NCBI GenBank assembly: GCA_964650405.1
Contig: CAZYTO010000155.1
Coordinates: forward strand, 1 to 13,710
Direction of reading: 5' to 3'
Source of the DNA: CAZYTO01 sp964650405
GTDB lineage: Bacteria; Acidobacteriota; Thermoanaerobaculia; Gp7-AA8
Length of the DNA: 13,710 bases
The notes below the pieces were generated by a model that was not told where the DNA came from, did not search any database, and was given only the letters and a program-made list of their open reading frames with translations. The number at the start of each line of letters is the position of its first letter. Position 1 is the first letter of the stretch. This document shows, one piece after another, positions 6,469-13,494 of this stretch. The position numbers and the translations under genes are program-made.

Positions 6469-7755
6469 TCACGGCTTCATGACGATCGCCGAGATCCCCG
6501 CGTTCTCCAGCTTCGCCCGGACCTGCACGGCCTCTTCGCGCGTGGCGAACGGTCCGAGGCGGACGAAGTAGAGCGTGCCGTGATCGATGTGACTGTCCTG
6601 TCCGATCTTGGTGAGCTTCGTCTGTAGGGCCTTGGCGTTCTCCTCGACCGAGAACGCGCCCACCTGCACGACGTAACGGCCGCCTGGCGTCGTGGCCGGA
6701 GCGGGCGCGGGTGTGGGCGGCGCCGGTGCAGGCGCCGGAGCCGGTGCGGAAACCGTCTGCGGTGCAGGTGCCGGCGTCTGCGTGGATGTCGTCGTTGTCA
6801 CTGGGTGCGTCGTCGAGGCCAGTACAGGTGTAGGCGTCGCGACGCGCGTCGCAGCCGCGGAAGACGCGGGAGCAGGTGTGGGAGCCGGCGCCGCGGTCGA
6901 TGTTGTGCCTTTCGATGTGATCGCGACCGGCGCAGGCGCCGGCATCGTCGTCACGTGCGTTGGTACCGGCGCGGGTCCGGGCACCGGCGTGACGGACGCG
7001 GGCACCGGAGTCGCGCGCGATGTTGCCGTCGAAGGCGATGTCGAAGACGCCGGAGCCGGCGAAGACGTAGACGCACTGGCCCGAGCTGGCTGCGGCTGCG
7101 GTACCGGAGCGGGCGTCTGGGCTGCCGCCGTATTCTGCCGCGCCGTCACGGACGTCGCGGACGCTGGCTGCGGCAGCGGGACGATCTCGACGCTCTTTCC
7201 GCTCGGCGAGACCTGCTTGCGGTTCTCCACCTGCACGTGATCGACCACGACCGGTTGCGGTGCGGGAGCGGGAGCGGGCGTCACGGTCTGAGGCGCGGCC
7301 GCAACCTGCTGCGGCGCCGGCGTGTCGTTGGTGATGGTCACGCTGAACGGCACCGGCGGCTCGTGTTCTCCCTTGCCGAGGCGCACCACGGTCATTTCGA
7401 TGTCCCCGCTGCCGGGGTCGATGAGGCTGATCTGCTGCGCGGCAGCGTACGAGAGGTCGATGAGGCGATTGCCGATGTAGGGGCCGCGGTCGTTGATGCG
7501 CACACGCACGCTCTGGCTCGTCTTCGCGTTCCGCACGTCGACGATCGTTCCGAAGGGCAGCGAGCGATGGGCGGCCGTGAGGAGCATGGGATCGAAGATC
7601 TCGCCGTTGGCCGTGGTGCGGCCGGCGAACTCCTGCCCGTACCAGCTCGCCACGCCGTGCTCACTCTGCGGGGCGGTCTGGGGGGCCGGCGCCGGTGCCG
7701 TGGAACCGCATCCGGCCGCGAACAGCACGAGAGCTGCGAGGATCCGTTTTCTCAT
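6469..7755 (-). CDS. rlpA: RlpA-family septal lytic transglycosylase lipoprotein with SPOR domain
   Basis: A 428-residue lipoprotein. The signal peptide ends in the lipobox LFAAGC, with lipidated Cys16. The double-psi beta-barrel domain spans about residues 33-126. It shows GVASWYGQEFAGRTTANGE and VRVRINDRGPYIGNRLIDLS. Glu52, His63 and Asp89 match the conserved residues of active RlpA enzymes. A Pro/Ala/Thr/Val-rich linker of about 220 residues (135-355) follows. The C-terminal SPOR domain (about 357-428, RYVVQVGAFSVEENAKAL) binds denuded glycan at the division septum. RlpA enzymes cleave peptidoglycan strands lacking stem peptides, helping daughter cells separate. Its ATG overlaps the purB stop (ATGA), and a perfect GGAGGT lies six bases upstream inside purB, so it is translated from the purB transcript. 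The linker is unusually long and its DNA is low-complexity. Confidence 0.92.
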   Translation of the reverse strand: MRKRILAALVLFAAGCGSTAPAPAPQTAPQSEHGVASWYGQEFAGRTTANGEIFDPMLLTAAHRSLPFGTIVDVRNAKTSQSVRVRINDRGPYIGNRLIDLSYAAAQQISLIDPGSGDIEMTVVRLGKGEHEPPVPFSVTITNDTPAPQQVAAAPQTVTPAPAPAPQPVVVDHVQVENRKQVSPSGKSVEIVPLPQPASATSVTARQNTAAAQTPAPVPQPQPARASASTSSPAPASSTSPSTATSRATPVPASVTPVPGPAPVPTHVTTMPAPAPVAITSKGTTSTAAPAPTPAPASSAAATRVATPTPVLASTTHPVTTTTSTQTPAPAPQTVSAPAPAPAPAPPTPAPAPATTPGGRYVVQVGAFSVEENAKALQTKLTKIGQDSHIDHGTLYFVRLGPFATREEAVQVRAKLENAGISAIVMKP

Positions 7756-9188
7756 ACGCGCACCTCCGCCGCCTCGGCGTGAATCTGAGCGCGCTCGCGC
7801 TCGAGAACCGGGTCGACCTCTTCGAGGAGAAACCGCTCCGTCTGCTGCCTGGCCAGCCCGGTGTAGTCCTCGGGACGGGCCATTTTCGAAATGGTCTCAC
7901 GTTCGATGGCGAACAACGCGTCCCCGGCGATGAAATCGAACAGGGGATTCTCCGCGGCGCCGCCCTTCAGGGCATTGGCCGCCGCCTGGGAGTGGATGCG
8001 CACGCGCTCGTGGAGGACCTGCCGGTCGCCCCCGCGGCGTACGCCTTCCATCATCAGGTTCTCCGTCATCATGAACGGCAGTTCCCGGCGGACGTTGGCG
8101 GCGATGACCTCTTCGTGCACGACGAGGCCTGCGGCGATGTTGTCGTAGATCAGTGCCAGCGCGTCTGCAGCCAGGAACGCCTCCGGCATGGCGATACGCC
8201 GGTTGGCCGAGTCGTCCAGCGTCCGCTCGAACCACTGCGTAGCCGCCGTCATGGCTGGATTGAGCGTGTTGATGATGAGGTGCCGGGACAGGGCGTCGAG
8301 CCGCTCGGCACGCATCGGATTGCGCTTGTAGGCCATGGCCGAGGAGCCCACCTGCTCCTCTTCGAACGGCTCCTCGATCTCGTGGAGGTGCTGCAGGAGC
8401 CGCATGTCGTAGCCGAACTTCGAAGCCGACTGCGCGAAGCCGCCCAGCGCCGCCACGACCTGGGCGTCGACCTTGCGCGAGTACGTCTGCCCGCTCACCG
8501 GATAGACCCGCGTCATCCCGGCCTTCTCCGCCACGAGCTGCTCCAGGCGCCGCACCTTCCCCTCGTCGCCCTGGAAGAGCGAGAGGAAGGCTGCCTGCGT
8601 GCCGGTGGCGCCCTTCACGCCGAGGAGGGCGAGCTGGTCGCGGCGAAACTGCACCTCGTGGAAGTCGAGCAGCAAATCGTGCAGCCACAGCGTGGCGCGC
8701 TTGCCCACCGTGGTGAGCTGGGCGGGCTGGAAGTGGGTGAAGGCGAGCTGCGGCGTGGCCCGCCAGGTCCAGGCGAACGCGCGCAGCTTGGCCATGAGGT
8801 TCACGATGCGCCGCGAGACGATCGCCAGCGCCTCCCGAATCTGCAGGAGATCGGTGTTGTCGGTGACGAACGCGGACGTGGCGCCGAGGTGGATGATCGG
8901 CCTGGCGGAGGGAGCCTGCACCCCGTAGGCGTGAATGTGGGCCATGACGTCGTGGCGCACCTCGCGCTCGCGCGCCTCGGCCACTTCGTAGTTGACGTCG
9001 TTGGCGTGGGCCTTCAGCTCCGCGATCTGGGCGTCCGTGATGTCGAGCCCGAGCTCCCGCTCCGCCTCGGCCAAGGCGATCCACAGGCGCCGCCACGTCC
9101 GGAACTTGAAGTCCGCCGAGAAGAGGTACGACATCTCCTTCGAGGCGTACCTTTCAGTCAGGGGGTTGGAGGCGGCGTCGCGCTTCAC
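7752..9188 (-). CDS. purB: Adenylosuccinate lyase, animal-like subtype
   Basis: A 478-residue enzyme that removes fumarate from SAICAR and from adenylosuccinate in purine and AMP synthesis. The signature loop GSSAMAYKRNPMRAERL (281-297) has the catalytic serine pair. FTHFQPAQLTTVGKR (150-164) carries the acid/base His152, and RHDVMAHIHAYG and HLGATSAFVTDNTDL are also conserved. Several blocks (FKFRTWRRLWIALAEAE, VKGATGTQAAFLSLFQGDE, QWFERTLDDSANRRI, ELPFMMTENLMM) resemble the animal enzyme more than the shorter Bacillus-type PurB; this is from memory of the families. The GTG at 9188 is chosen because TATAAT lies six bases upstream and no Shine-Dalgarno exists, so the transcript should begin at the start codon. 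The gene overlaps rlpA by four bases and is divergent from the ftsB-like gene. Confidence 0.95.
   Translation of the reverse strand: MKRDAASNPLTERYASKEMSYLFSADFKFRTWRRLWIALAEAERELGLDITDAQIAELKAHANDVNYEVAEAREREVRHDVMAHIHAYGVQAPSARPIIHLGATSAFVTDNTDLLQIREALAIVSRRIVNLMAKLRAFAWTWRATPQLAFTHFQPAQLTTVGKRATLWLHDLLLDFHEVQFRRDQLALLGVKGATGTQAAFLSLFQGDEGKVRRLEQLVAEKAGMTRVYPVSGQTYSRKVDAQVVAALGGFAQSASKFGYDMRLLQHLHEIEEPFEEEQVGSSAMAYKRNPMRAERLDALSRHLIINTLNPAMTAATQWFERTLDDSANRRIAMPEAFLAADALALIYDNIAAGLVVHEEVIAANVRRELPFMMTENLMMEGVRRGGDRQVLHERVRIHSQAAANALKGGAAENPLFDFIAGDALFAIERETISKMARPEDYTGLARQQTERFLLEEVDPVLERERAQIHAEAAEVRV
7762..7767 (-). promoter_or_regulatory. Perfect Shine-Dalgarno for rlpA
   Basis: On the minus strand GGAGGT lies six bases before the rlpA ATG, inside the last codons of purB. 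It fixes the start and contrasts with the missing site at purB itself. Confidence 0.75.
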
Positions 9189-9194
9189 GCCGGG

Positions 9195-9200
9195 ATTATA
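9195..9200 (-). promoter_or_regulatory. purB -10 box, leaderless start
   Basis: The minus strand reads TATAAT, six bases, then the GTG start. A transcript beginning seven bases after the hexamer would start at the first base of the start codon. No -35 match is evident. Confidence 0.6.
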
Positions 9201-9323
9201 GCGGGCTCACTCGCAATGGGTGAGGCGGCTTGGCACCGCGTCACGCCTGCCTCGCACTGTTAGTCGGGAACGTAAGGTCGCGGCGGAAGGCTTCGTGGGC
9301 GTGTTCCGCCGTGCCGGCATTCC

Positions 9324-9352
9324 TTGACAGCCTCCCCGGCCGCCCGCACACT
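9324..9352 (+). promoter_or_regulatory. Promoter of the ftsB-like gene (-35 and -10)
   Basis: A perfect TTGACA at 9324-9329 is followed by a 17-base spacer and CACACT at 9347-9352. The ATG comes seven bases later at 9360. It is the only candidate in the window with both hexamers, and it again predicts a leaderless transcript. Confidence 0.6.
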
Positions 9353-9359
9353 TCGCGCG

Positions 9360-9686
9360 ATGCCTCCGGCCGTCTCCACGCACGACTCCCGCCGCAGCAC
9401 GAAAGTGACGCTGCGCGTGGTGACCCTTCTGTCAGCCGTGCTGATGGTGCTCTTCCTCATCTCGTTCTACTTCAGCGACCGCGGCATCTCCGAGCTGCAG
9501 TACTCCCGCAAGCGCGTGGAGTCTCTGCGCGCCGACATCCACCGCCTAGAAGCCGAGAACGCCCGCCTCCGCGCCGAGATCGAGAGCGCGAAGCAGTCCA
9601 CCTATGCCGTCGAGCGTATCGCCCGCGAAGACCTCGGCATGTCGAAGAAAGGCGAGGTCGTCTACATGCTGCCGAAGGCAAGGTAA
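9360..9686 (+). CDS. FtsB/DivIC-family septum formation protein
   Basis: A 108-residue bitopic membrane protein. Residues 1-16 are cytoplasmic and basic. One transmembrane helix spans about 17-37 (VTLRVVTLLSAVLMVLFLIS), and a coiled coil spans about 44-78 (ELQYSRKRVESLRADIHRLE, then AENARLRAEIES). The C-terminal block AVERIAREDLGMSKKGEVVY is typical of FtsB, DivIC and FtsL-type proteins. Such proteins join FtsL and FtsQ in the divisome and help activate septal wall synthesis. The ATG at 9360 is preferred because the TTGACA/CACACT promoter ends just before it; an upstream in-frame TTG falls inside the -35 box. The stop is nine bases from the stop of the converging barrel-protein gene. The family is clear; which of the small divisome proteins it replaces is not. 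Confidence 0.87.
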   Translation: MPPAVSTHDSRRSTKVTLRVVTLLSAVLMVLFLISFYFSDRGISELQYSRKRVESLRADIHRLEAENARLRAEIESAKQSTYAVERIAREDLGMSKKGEVVYMLPKAR

Positions 9687-9695
9687 GCACCCGTC

Positions 9696-10508
9696 TCAAA
9701 ACCGCCGGCTCACCCCCGCCGCGAAGAACACGTTCGGCGCATTCACGCCGTGAGCGCGCCACCCAACCGAGGCGTCGAGCTGCGTGTTGCGCCCGACGAT
9801 CCAGGCCGTGCCGGCGTCGACGAGGATCGACGAATCGGCGTAGCCGCTGTCGACGAAGACGTTGGCCCTCTCGCTCAGGTTGTACTGCAGCGTCACGGCG
9901 GCGAGGGCCGTTGCGGTTCCATTGCCGAAGCTCGCCCCGATGTTCGGGTTGAGCGCCCACTTCTCGCTGAGCGTCATTTCCGCGGCCAGGCGCACGTCGC
10001 CGGTGGTCGTGTCGGACTTAAAGCCGCCCGAGCCCGATTTTGGAAAGAGGCGTGCTATGACGCCGAGCGACGGCCGGTGCGTCTTCGTGTCCTCGTCGGC
10101 GAGGTGCCACTTGAAGCCGGCCGAGACGGGCGACCACCCGTCCAATCCTGCGCCGAGGATGCGACCGTAGCCGCCGAGCGACTCCACGCGCAGCTCGAAG
10201 TCCTTCGCCAGTCCATACCGGAACAGCGCCGGCGTGATGAGCACATGAATGCCGTCGTCGTCGCGCTCAGCGCCCGCTTCGATCTGGAACCGTCCCGGCG
10301 CAATGGTCTGGCTGCCGTCCGCGATCCCCGGCCGGTCCGGGTTGATCAGGTCTTCCTGCTGCGCGACGAGCGGCAGCGCCGCCGTAAGCAGCACTGCCGC
10401 CGCCACCACGATCCACGCAAATCGTCGATTCGTCGAACCGCCCGCACCCCCGCCGTACCCCGCCGTCCGCGAAACGCAAATCAGCGAACGGCGAATCAGG
10501 CGACTCAT
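9696..10508 (-). CDS. Outer-membrane beta-barrel protein (MetA-pathway-like/transporter family)
   Basis: A 270-residue protein with a signal peptide whose core is about residues 31-50 (AWIVVAAAVLLTAALPLVAQ). The mature part starts with INPDRPGIADGSQTIAPGRF, the typical opening of PF13557-type barrels (DRPxxTDGxxTxxPGxxQxE). Alternating amphipathic strands continue to a C-terminal Phe (FFAAGVSRRF), the usual signal for outer-membrane assembly. The function is unknown; such barrels are often annotated as transporters without proof. Its ATG overlaps the peptidase stop (ATGA), and an AAGGGA site lies upstream, so it is the second gene of an operon. The n-region is oddly long (30 residues, rich in Arg, Gly and Ser), but no better start lies downstream. 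It converges on the ftsB-like gene with only nine bases between the stops. Confidence 0.8.
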   Translation of the reverse strand: MSRLIRRSLICVSRTAGYGGGAGGSTNRRFAWIVVAAAVLLTAALPLVAQQEDLINPDRPGIADGSQTIAPGRFQIEAGAERDDDGIHVLITPALFRYGLAKDFELRVESLGGYGRILGAGLDGWSPVSAGFKWHLADEDTKTHRPSLGVIARLFPKSGSGGFKSDTTTGDVRLAAEMTLSEKWALNPNIGASFGNGTATALAAVTLQYNLSERANVFVDSGYADSSILVDAGTAWIVGRNTQLDASVGWRAHGVNAPNVFFAAGVSRRF

Positions 10509-12772
10509 TCCATCTTTCCCTTCGCCGCGTCCGTGGCCCGATCGACCTCGGCCGCGTAGGCGTTGATCACGTTGGCCACGATGTCCATCTGCTGTGCCGC
10601 CTCGTTCCAGTTCCGCTGCTCGATCGCCTCGCGGACTCCCGGAATCGTCTTCACGCCGTAGCCCGTGTAGAAGCCGGGGGCGTAGATGTCGTGGCGGAAC
10701 CACGGCCGGCGCGGGAGGCCCTGCGACGTGAGCAGCACCTGCTCGGCGTGCATGAGGATGCGGTTGACGGCCGCGGTACGGGCCGCCGCGTTCGGCACGT
10801 CCGACGCCATGGACGCGACGGCCCGGTCGTAGTCGTGGGCGCTGCGCTGCAGCTTGGCCAGCGCGTTCAGGAGTGGCGCGAAATTGAGATACGGCACGGG
10901 CTCCTGCGCCGGCGGGACGATGAAGGTCTTGGTCGGATCGGCCGCCAGCTCCATGGAGTGATCGCGGATCTCGCGGTTGCGCTCTTCGGTCTCCGCCCGT
11001 ATCGTATCGGCCAGCTTCGTCAGCTCCGTGGTGTAGCGCGAGAGCGTCTCGGCGAAGGTGGCGAACTCGAAGGGGAGCACGTCCGCGCCGGCCAGGCGAA
11101 GCATCAGGCGCCCGGTCGTCCTGGCCTGGGTCACGCCGTAGTCGAAGTTCGGATCGATGAAGCGGGTGAAGTGATCGAACGAATCGTAGATGGAATGGTA
11201 CGACCCGCCGCCCCCCTCCCCGCCGTAGCCGACGTTGAGCGCCGCGATCCCCGTGTGCTGCAGGAACGGCGTGTAGTCGGAGCCCGATCCCAGGGCGCCG
11301 AGTCGGAGGAACTGCCGGTCGCGCACCTCTTTCCGCTCCTCGGGGGTCTTCGCGTTGACCGTCTCCCGAGCCCGCAAGCGCTCCAGCACGGAGACGTTGC
11401 GCTCCGGATCGGTCACATCGCGCGCCACCTGCGTGACGAGGCGCTCCAGCGAGTGCGAGCCCCCGGCCTCGAGGAACCCGCGGCCGTTCGTGTCCGAGTT
11501 GATGTAGACGACCATGTTCTTGCGCAGCTCGTCGGCGTGCGTCTCCGCCCATTCCGTCGAGCCGAGCAGCCCTTCCTCTTCGCCGTCCCAGGCCGCGTAC
11601 ATCATCGTCCGCTTCGGCTTCCAGCCGGCCCTGGCAAGTTCGCCCACGGCCCGCGCTTCCTCCAGCTCCGCCACCAACCCGCTGATCGGATCGTCGGCGC
11701 CGTTCACCCAGCCGTCGTGGTGATTGCCGTGCATGATCCACTCGTCGGGATGCTCGCTGCCGCGCAGGACGGCGATGACGTCGCGGATCGTCACCATGTT
11801 CCAGTTGAACTCCAGCTTCATGTGCACGCGCGCCGGCCCCGCGCCGAGGTGGTAGGGAATGGGAAGCGCACCGCGCCACTCGGCCGGCGCCATCGGCCCG
11901 CCCATGGCCCGCAGCAGCGGCAGGGCGTCGCCGTAGGAGATGGGAAGCACGGGGATCTTCGTGAGGACGTCGGCGTCCTTGCGGTCGATGCGCTTGGCGT
12001 CCTTGGTCGCGCCGTAGCCGGGAGTGAGCGGATCGCCAGAGCGGGTGGGCATGTCCATCACCGAGCCGCGCTGCGCGCCGTTCTCGTTGCGGTAGCCGCC
12101 CTTCGGATAGACGTCGCCCTGGAAGTAGCCGTCGTCGTGCGGATCGGAGTAGATGATGCAGCCGACCGCGCCATGCTCGGCGGCCACTTTCGGCTTGATC
12201 CCGCGCCACGACCCGCCGTAACGGGCGATGGCGATCTTTCCCTTGACGTCGATGCCGTGTTTGGCCAGCTCTTCATAGTCGGCCGGCACTCCGTAGTTGA
12301 CGTAGACGAGCTCTCCGGTGACGTCGCCGTCGATGGAGTAGGCGTTGTAGGTCGGCAGTTGCTCGCCGGTCTGCCCGGAAGTCGCATCCTCCGCCAGCGG
12401 CGGCTCGGCCAGCTTGAGCTTGTACGTCTCCGGCGCGACCATCTCCACCACCCGCGTCTTCGGGGTGGGGAAGAGGACGTCGAACTCCTCGATACGCGTG
12501 TCGTAGCCCCACGACTTGAAGAGCGACGCCAGGAACTCGGCGTTGTCCTTGTCGTAGGGCGAGCCAATGTGATGGGGCCGGGCCGAGAGCCGCTTCATCC
12601 ACTCCCGGAGGTGATCGCGGTTGAGCTTCGCGTCGAACTGCGCCTCGAGGGCGTGCTCCTTCGCCGCGCCGTCGGTTGGGAAGCCGAGGATCGGCGCCGG
12701 TGCGTTGGCAGGCTGGGCCAGCGTGAGGGTGGTGAGGAGGAGAAGGGTACCGAGGATTGCGATACGACGCAT
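10505..12772 (-). CDS. M28 zinc peptidase, glutamate carboxypeptidase II (NAALADase/PSMA) type, secreted
   Basis: A 755-residue exopeptidase with a signal peptide (residues 1-19). A PA domain spans about 145-320 and the M28 domain about 325-560. A TFR-dimer-like C-terminal domain ends near 750. The two-zinc ligands fit the human enzyme: His351 (GNHHDGW), bridging Asp361 (GADDPISG), Glu399, Asp427 (YINSD) and His526 (SYHSIYD). Glu398 in WDGEEEGLLGSTEWAE is the catalytic base. The family releases C-terminal acidic or other residues from peptides; substrate choice here is unknown. The ATG at 12772 is chosen because GGAGA lies upstream and a signal peptide follows directly; an in-frame upstream extension to 12856 overlaps the toxin gene and is rejected. 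It heads a two-gene operon with the barrel protein. Confidence 0.94.
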   Translation of the reverse strand: MRRIAILGTLLLLTTLTLAQPANAPAPILGFPTDGAAKEHALEAQFDAKLNRDHLREWMKRLSARPHHIGSPYDKDNAEFLASLFKSWGYDTRIEEFDVLFPTPKTRVVEMVAPETYKLKLAEPPLAEDATSGQTGEQLPTYNAYSIDGDVTGELVYVNYGVPADYEELAKHGIDVKGKIAIARYGGSWRGIKPKVAAEHGAVGCIIYSDPHDDGYFQGDVYPKGGYRNENGAQRGSVMDMPTRSGDPLTPGYGATKDAKRIDRKDADVLTKIPVLPISYGDALPLLRAMGGPMAPAEWRGALPIPYHLGAGPARVHMKLEFNWNMVTIRDVIAVLRGSEHPDEWIMHGNHHDGWVNGADDPISGLVAELEEARAVGELARAGWKPKRTMMYAAWDGEEEGLLGSTEWAETHADELRKNMVVYINSDTNGRGFLEAGGSHSLERLVTQVARDVTDPERNVSVLERLRARETVNAKTPEERKEVRDRQFLRLGALGSGSDYTPFLQHTGIAALNVGYGGEGGGGSYHSIYDSFDHFTRFIDPNFDYGVTQARTTGRLMLRLAGADVLPFEFATFAETLSRYTTELTKLADTIRAETEERNREIRDHSMELAADPTKTFIVPPAQEPVPYLNFAPLLNALAKLQRSAHDYDRAVASMASDVPNAAARTAAVNRILMHAEQVLLTSQGLPRRPWFRHDIYAPGFYTGYGVKTIPGVREAIEQRNWNEAAQQMDIVANVINAYAAEVDRATDAAKGKME

Positions 12773-12802
12773 CAAGTCTCCTTGTCCGCGAATTGGCGGT
12801 GA

Positions 12803-12808
12803 ATTGTA
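12803..12808 (-). promoter_or_regulatory. Possible -10 box for the peptidase operon
   Basis: TACAAT on the minus strand lies 30 bases before the ATG at 12772. Together with the AGGAGA ribosome site this is a conventional leader of about 23 bases. It falls in the 40-base gap after the toxin stop. No good -35 is visible. Confidence 0.4.
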
Positions 12809-12812
12809 GCGC

Positions 12813-13169
12813 TCAGTTTTCCCGGTACGGTCGAATACGCCGGCGGCCGATTTCAACTGTTACGATCGCGCCCGCGGCGAGCTCGTGGCCATACTCTCGG
12901 ACGATCTCATCGCACTCTTCCGCATGTTTGGACGGTGGCCGATCAACCAGCCGAATGATTCCGGAGTGGGCTTGATGATGAACGACTGCCAGCTCGCCAA
13001 AGTCTTTGTCGAGCGTTACCAGTACGCGCTCTTCACTGTGGGCGGCTTCGAGAATCGCTGAATCGCCTGGATCACGAGCCCAATCTCGCACCCAAACAAC
13101 GTCGTGTCCTCGTGCGCGCAATTCATCGCGCACGAGGAACGACACGCAACTATCGAGCAGTATCTTCAC
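12813..13169 (-). CDS. DUF5615 family PIN-like toxin
   Basis: A 118-residue PIN-like protein. LLDSCVSFLVRDELRARGHD, then WARDPGDSAIL and VLVTLDKDFGEL, give the acidic residues Asp6, Asp36, Asp54 and Asp56 expected at the metal site of a PIN-type RNase. Members (PF18480) are usually paired with DUF433 antitoxins and are considered toxins that cut RNA. The product is inferred from family and context. The start is a GTG at 13169 lying inside the last 20 bases of the antitoxin gene, with no Shine-Dalgarno, so translation is probably coupled. The coding strand is less GC-rich than the flanking genes, which may mean recent transfer. The C-terminal tail (IGRRRIRPYREN) is basic. Confidence 0.82.
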   Translation of the reverse strand: MKILLDSCVSFLVRDELRARGHDVVWVRDWARDPGDSAILEAAHSEERVLVTLDKDFGELAVVHHQAHSGIIRLVDRPPSKHAEECDEIVREYGHELAAGAIVTVEIGRRRIRPYREN

Positions 13170-13413
13170 TGCCGGTCAAAGCGAGCTCGATCCGTTCATG
13201 ACCAACGACGCGCGAGGCATAGACGAAGCAGGCTTGCATATCTTCAGGCTCGAGTTCCGGGTAGTACTTCAACAACTCCTCGATCGAGGCTCCACCTGCG
13301 AGCATCCCGAGAATGTGCTCAACCGCCAAGCGTTGTCCGCGGATGATCGGCTTTCCACCGAAGATCTCAGGGTTAAACGTTATCCGTCTTAGTAACTCTT
13401 CAGGGTTGGCCAT
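13150..13413 (-). CDS. DUF433 (VapB-like) antitoxin
   Basis: An 87-residue protein of the DUF433 family (PF04255). The core ITFNPEIFGGKPIIRGQRLA, then VEHILGMLAGGASIEELLKYYPELEPEDMQACFVYASRVV written here in outline, is a winged-helix-like fold: residues 11-30 match the family's xxPxIxxGKPxIxGTR motif and 33-65 the following helices. It likely binds DNA at its own promoter and neutralises the DUF5615 partner; that role is inferred from homologous pairs. The genes overlap by 20 bases. The ATG at 13413 has TAAGAT seven bases upstream and no Shine-Dalgarno, so it may also be leaderless. Confidence 0.84.
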   Translation of the reverse strand: MANPEELLRRITFNPEIFGGKPIIRGQRLAVEHILGMLAGGASIEELLKYYPELEPEDMQACFVYASRVVGHERIELALTGSEDTAR

Positions 13414-13420
13414 CTGCAGA

Positions 13421-13426
13421 ATCTTA
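13421..13426 (-). promoter_or_regulatory. Antitoxin -10 box, leaderless start
   Basis: TAAGAT on the minus strand lies seven bases before the antitoxin ATG. There is no Shine-Dalgarno within 12 bases. An autoregulatory operator would be expected near here, but I see no clear palindrome. Confidence 0.45.
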
Positions 13427-13482
13427 CTCCCGGTAGACCACTACCCACCCGTCTCGGCGCAGCGTCGCTCATCGCCTCGCCG

Positions 13483-13488
13483 TACAAT
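13483..13488 (+). promoter_or_regulatory. -10 box of the last gene, leaderless start
   Basis: TACAAT, six bases (GACCCG), then ATG at 13495. The spacing is identical to that at purB, and there is no Shine-Dalgarno. Confidence 0.5.
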
Positions 13489-13494
13489 GACCCG

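Noticed and set aside
6692..7240. Gly/Ala/Val-rich plus-strand frame
   Set aside because: It is the reverse of the Pro/Ala/Thr linker of rlpA; the composition alone keeps it open.
7695..9263. 522-codon plus-strand frame opposite purB
   Set aside because: It is antisense to a clear purB, with composition typical of a shadow frame.
9696..12209. 837-codon minus frame continuous into the barrel gene
   Set aside because: The upstream two thirds is the peptidase gene read in a wrong frame (Arg/Gly-rich). The real barrel gene begins at 10508.
10691..12802. 703-codon plus-strand frame opposite the peptidase
   Set aside because: It is antisense to a gene with all catalytic residues intact, has no recognisable motif and no ribosome site.
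12773..12856. N-terminal extension of the peptidase frame
   Set aside because: It would overlap the toxin stop and place a non-signal segment before a clear signal peptide. The ATG at 12772 has its own Shine-Dalgarno.
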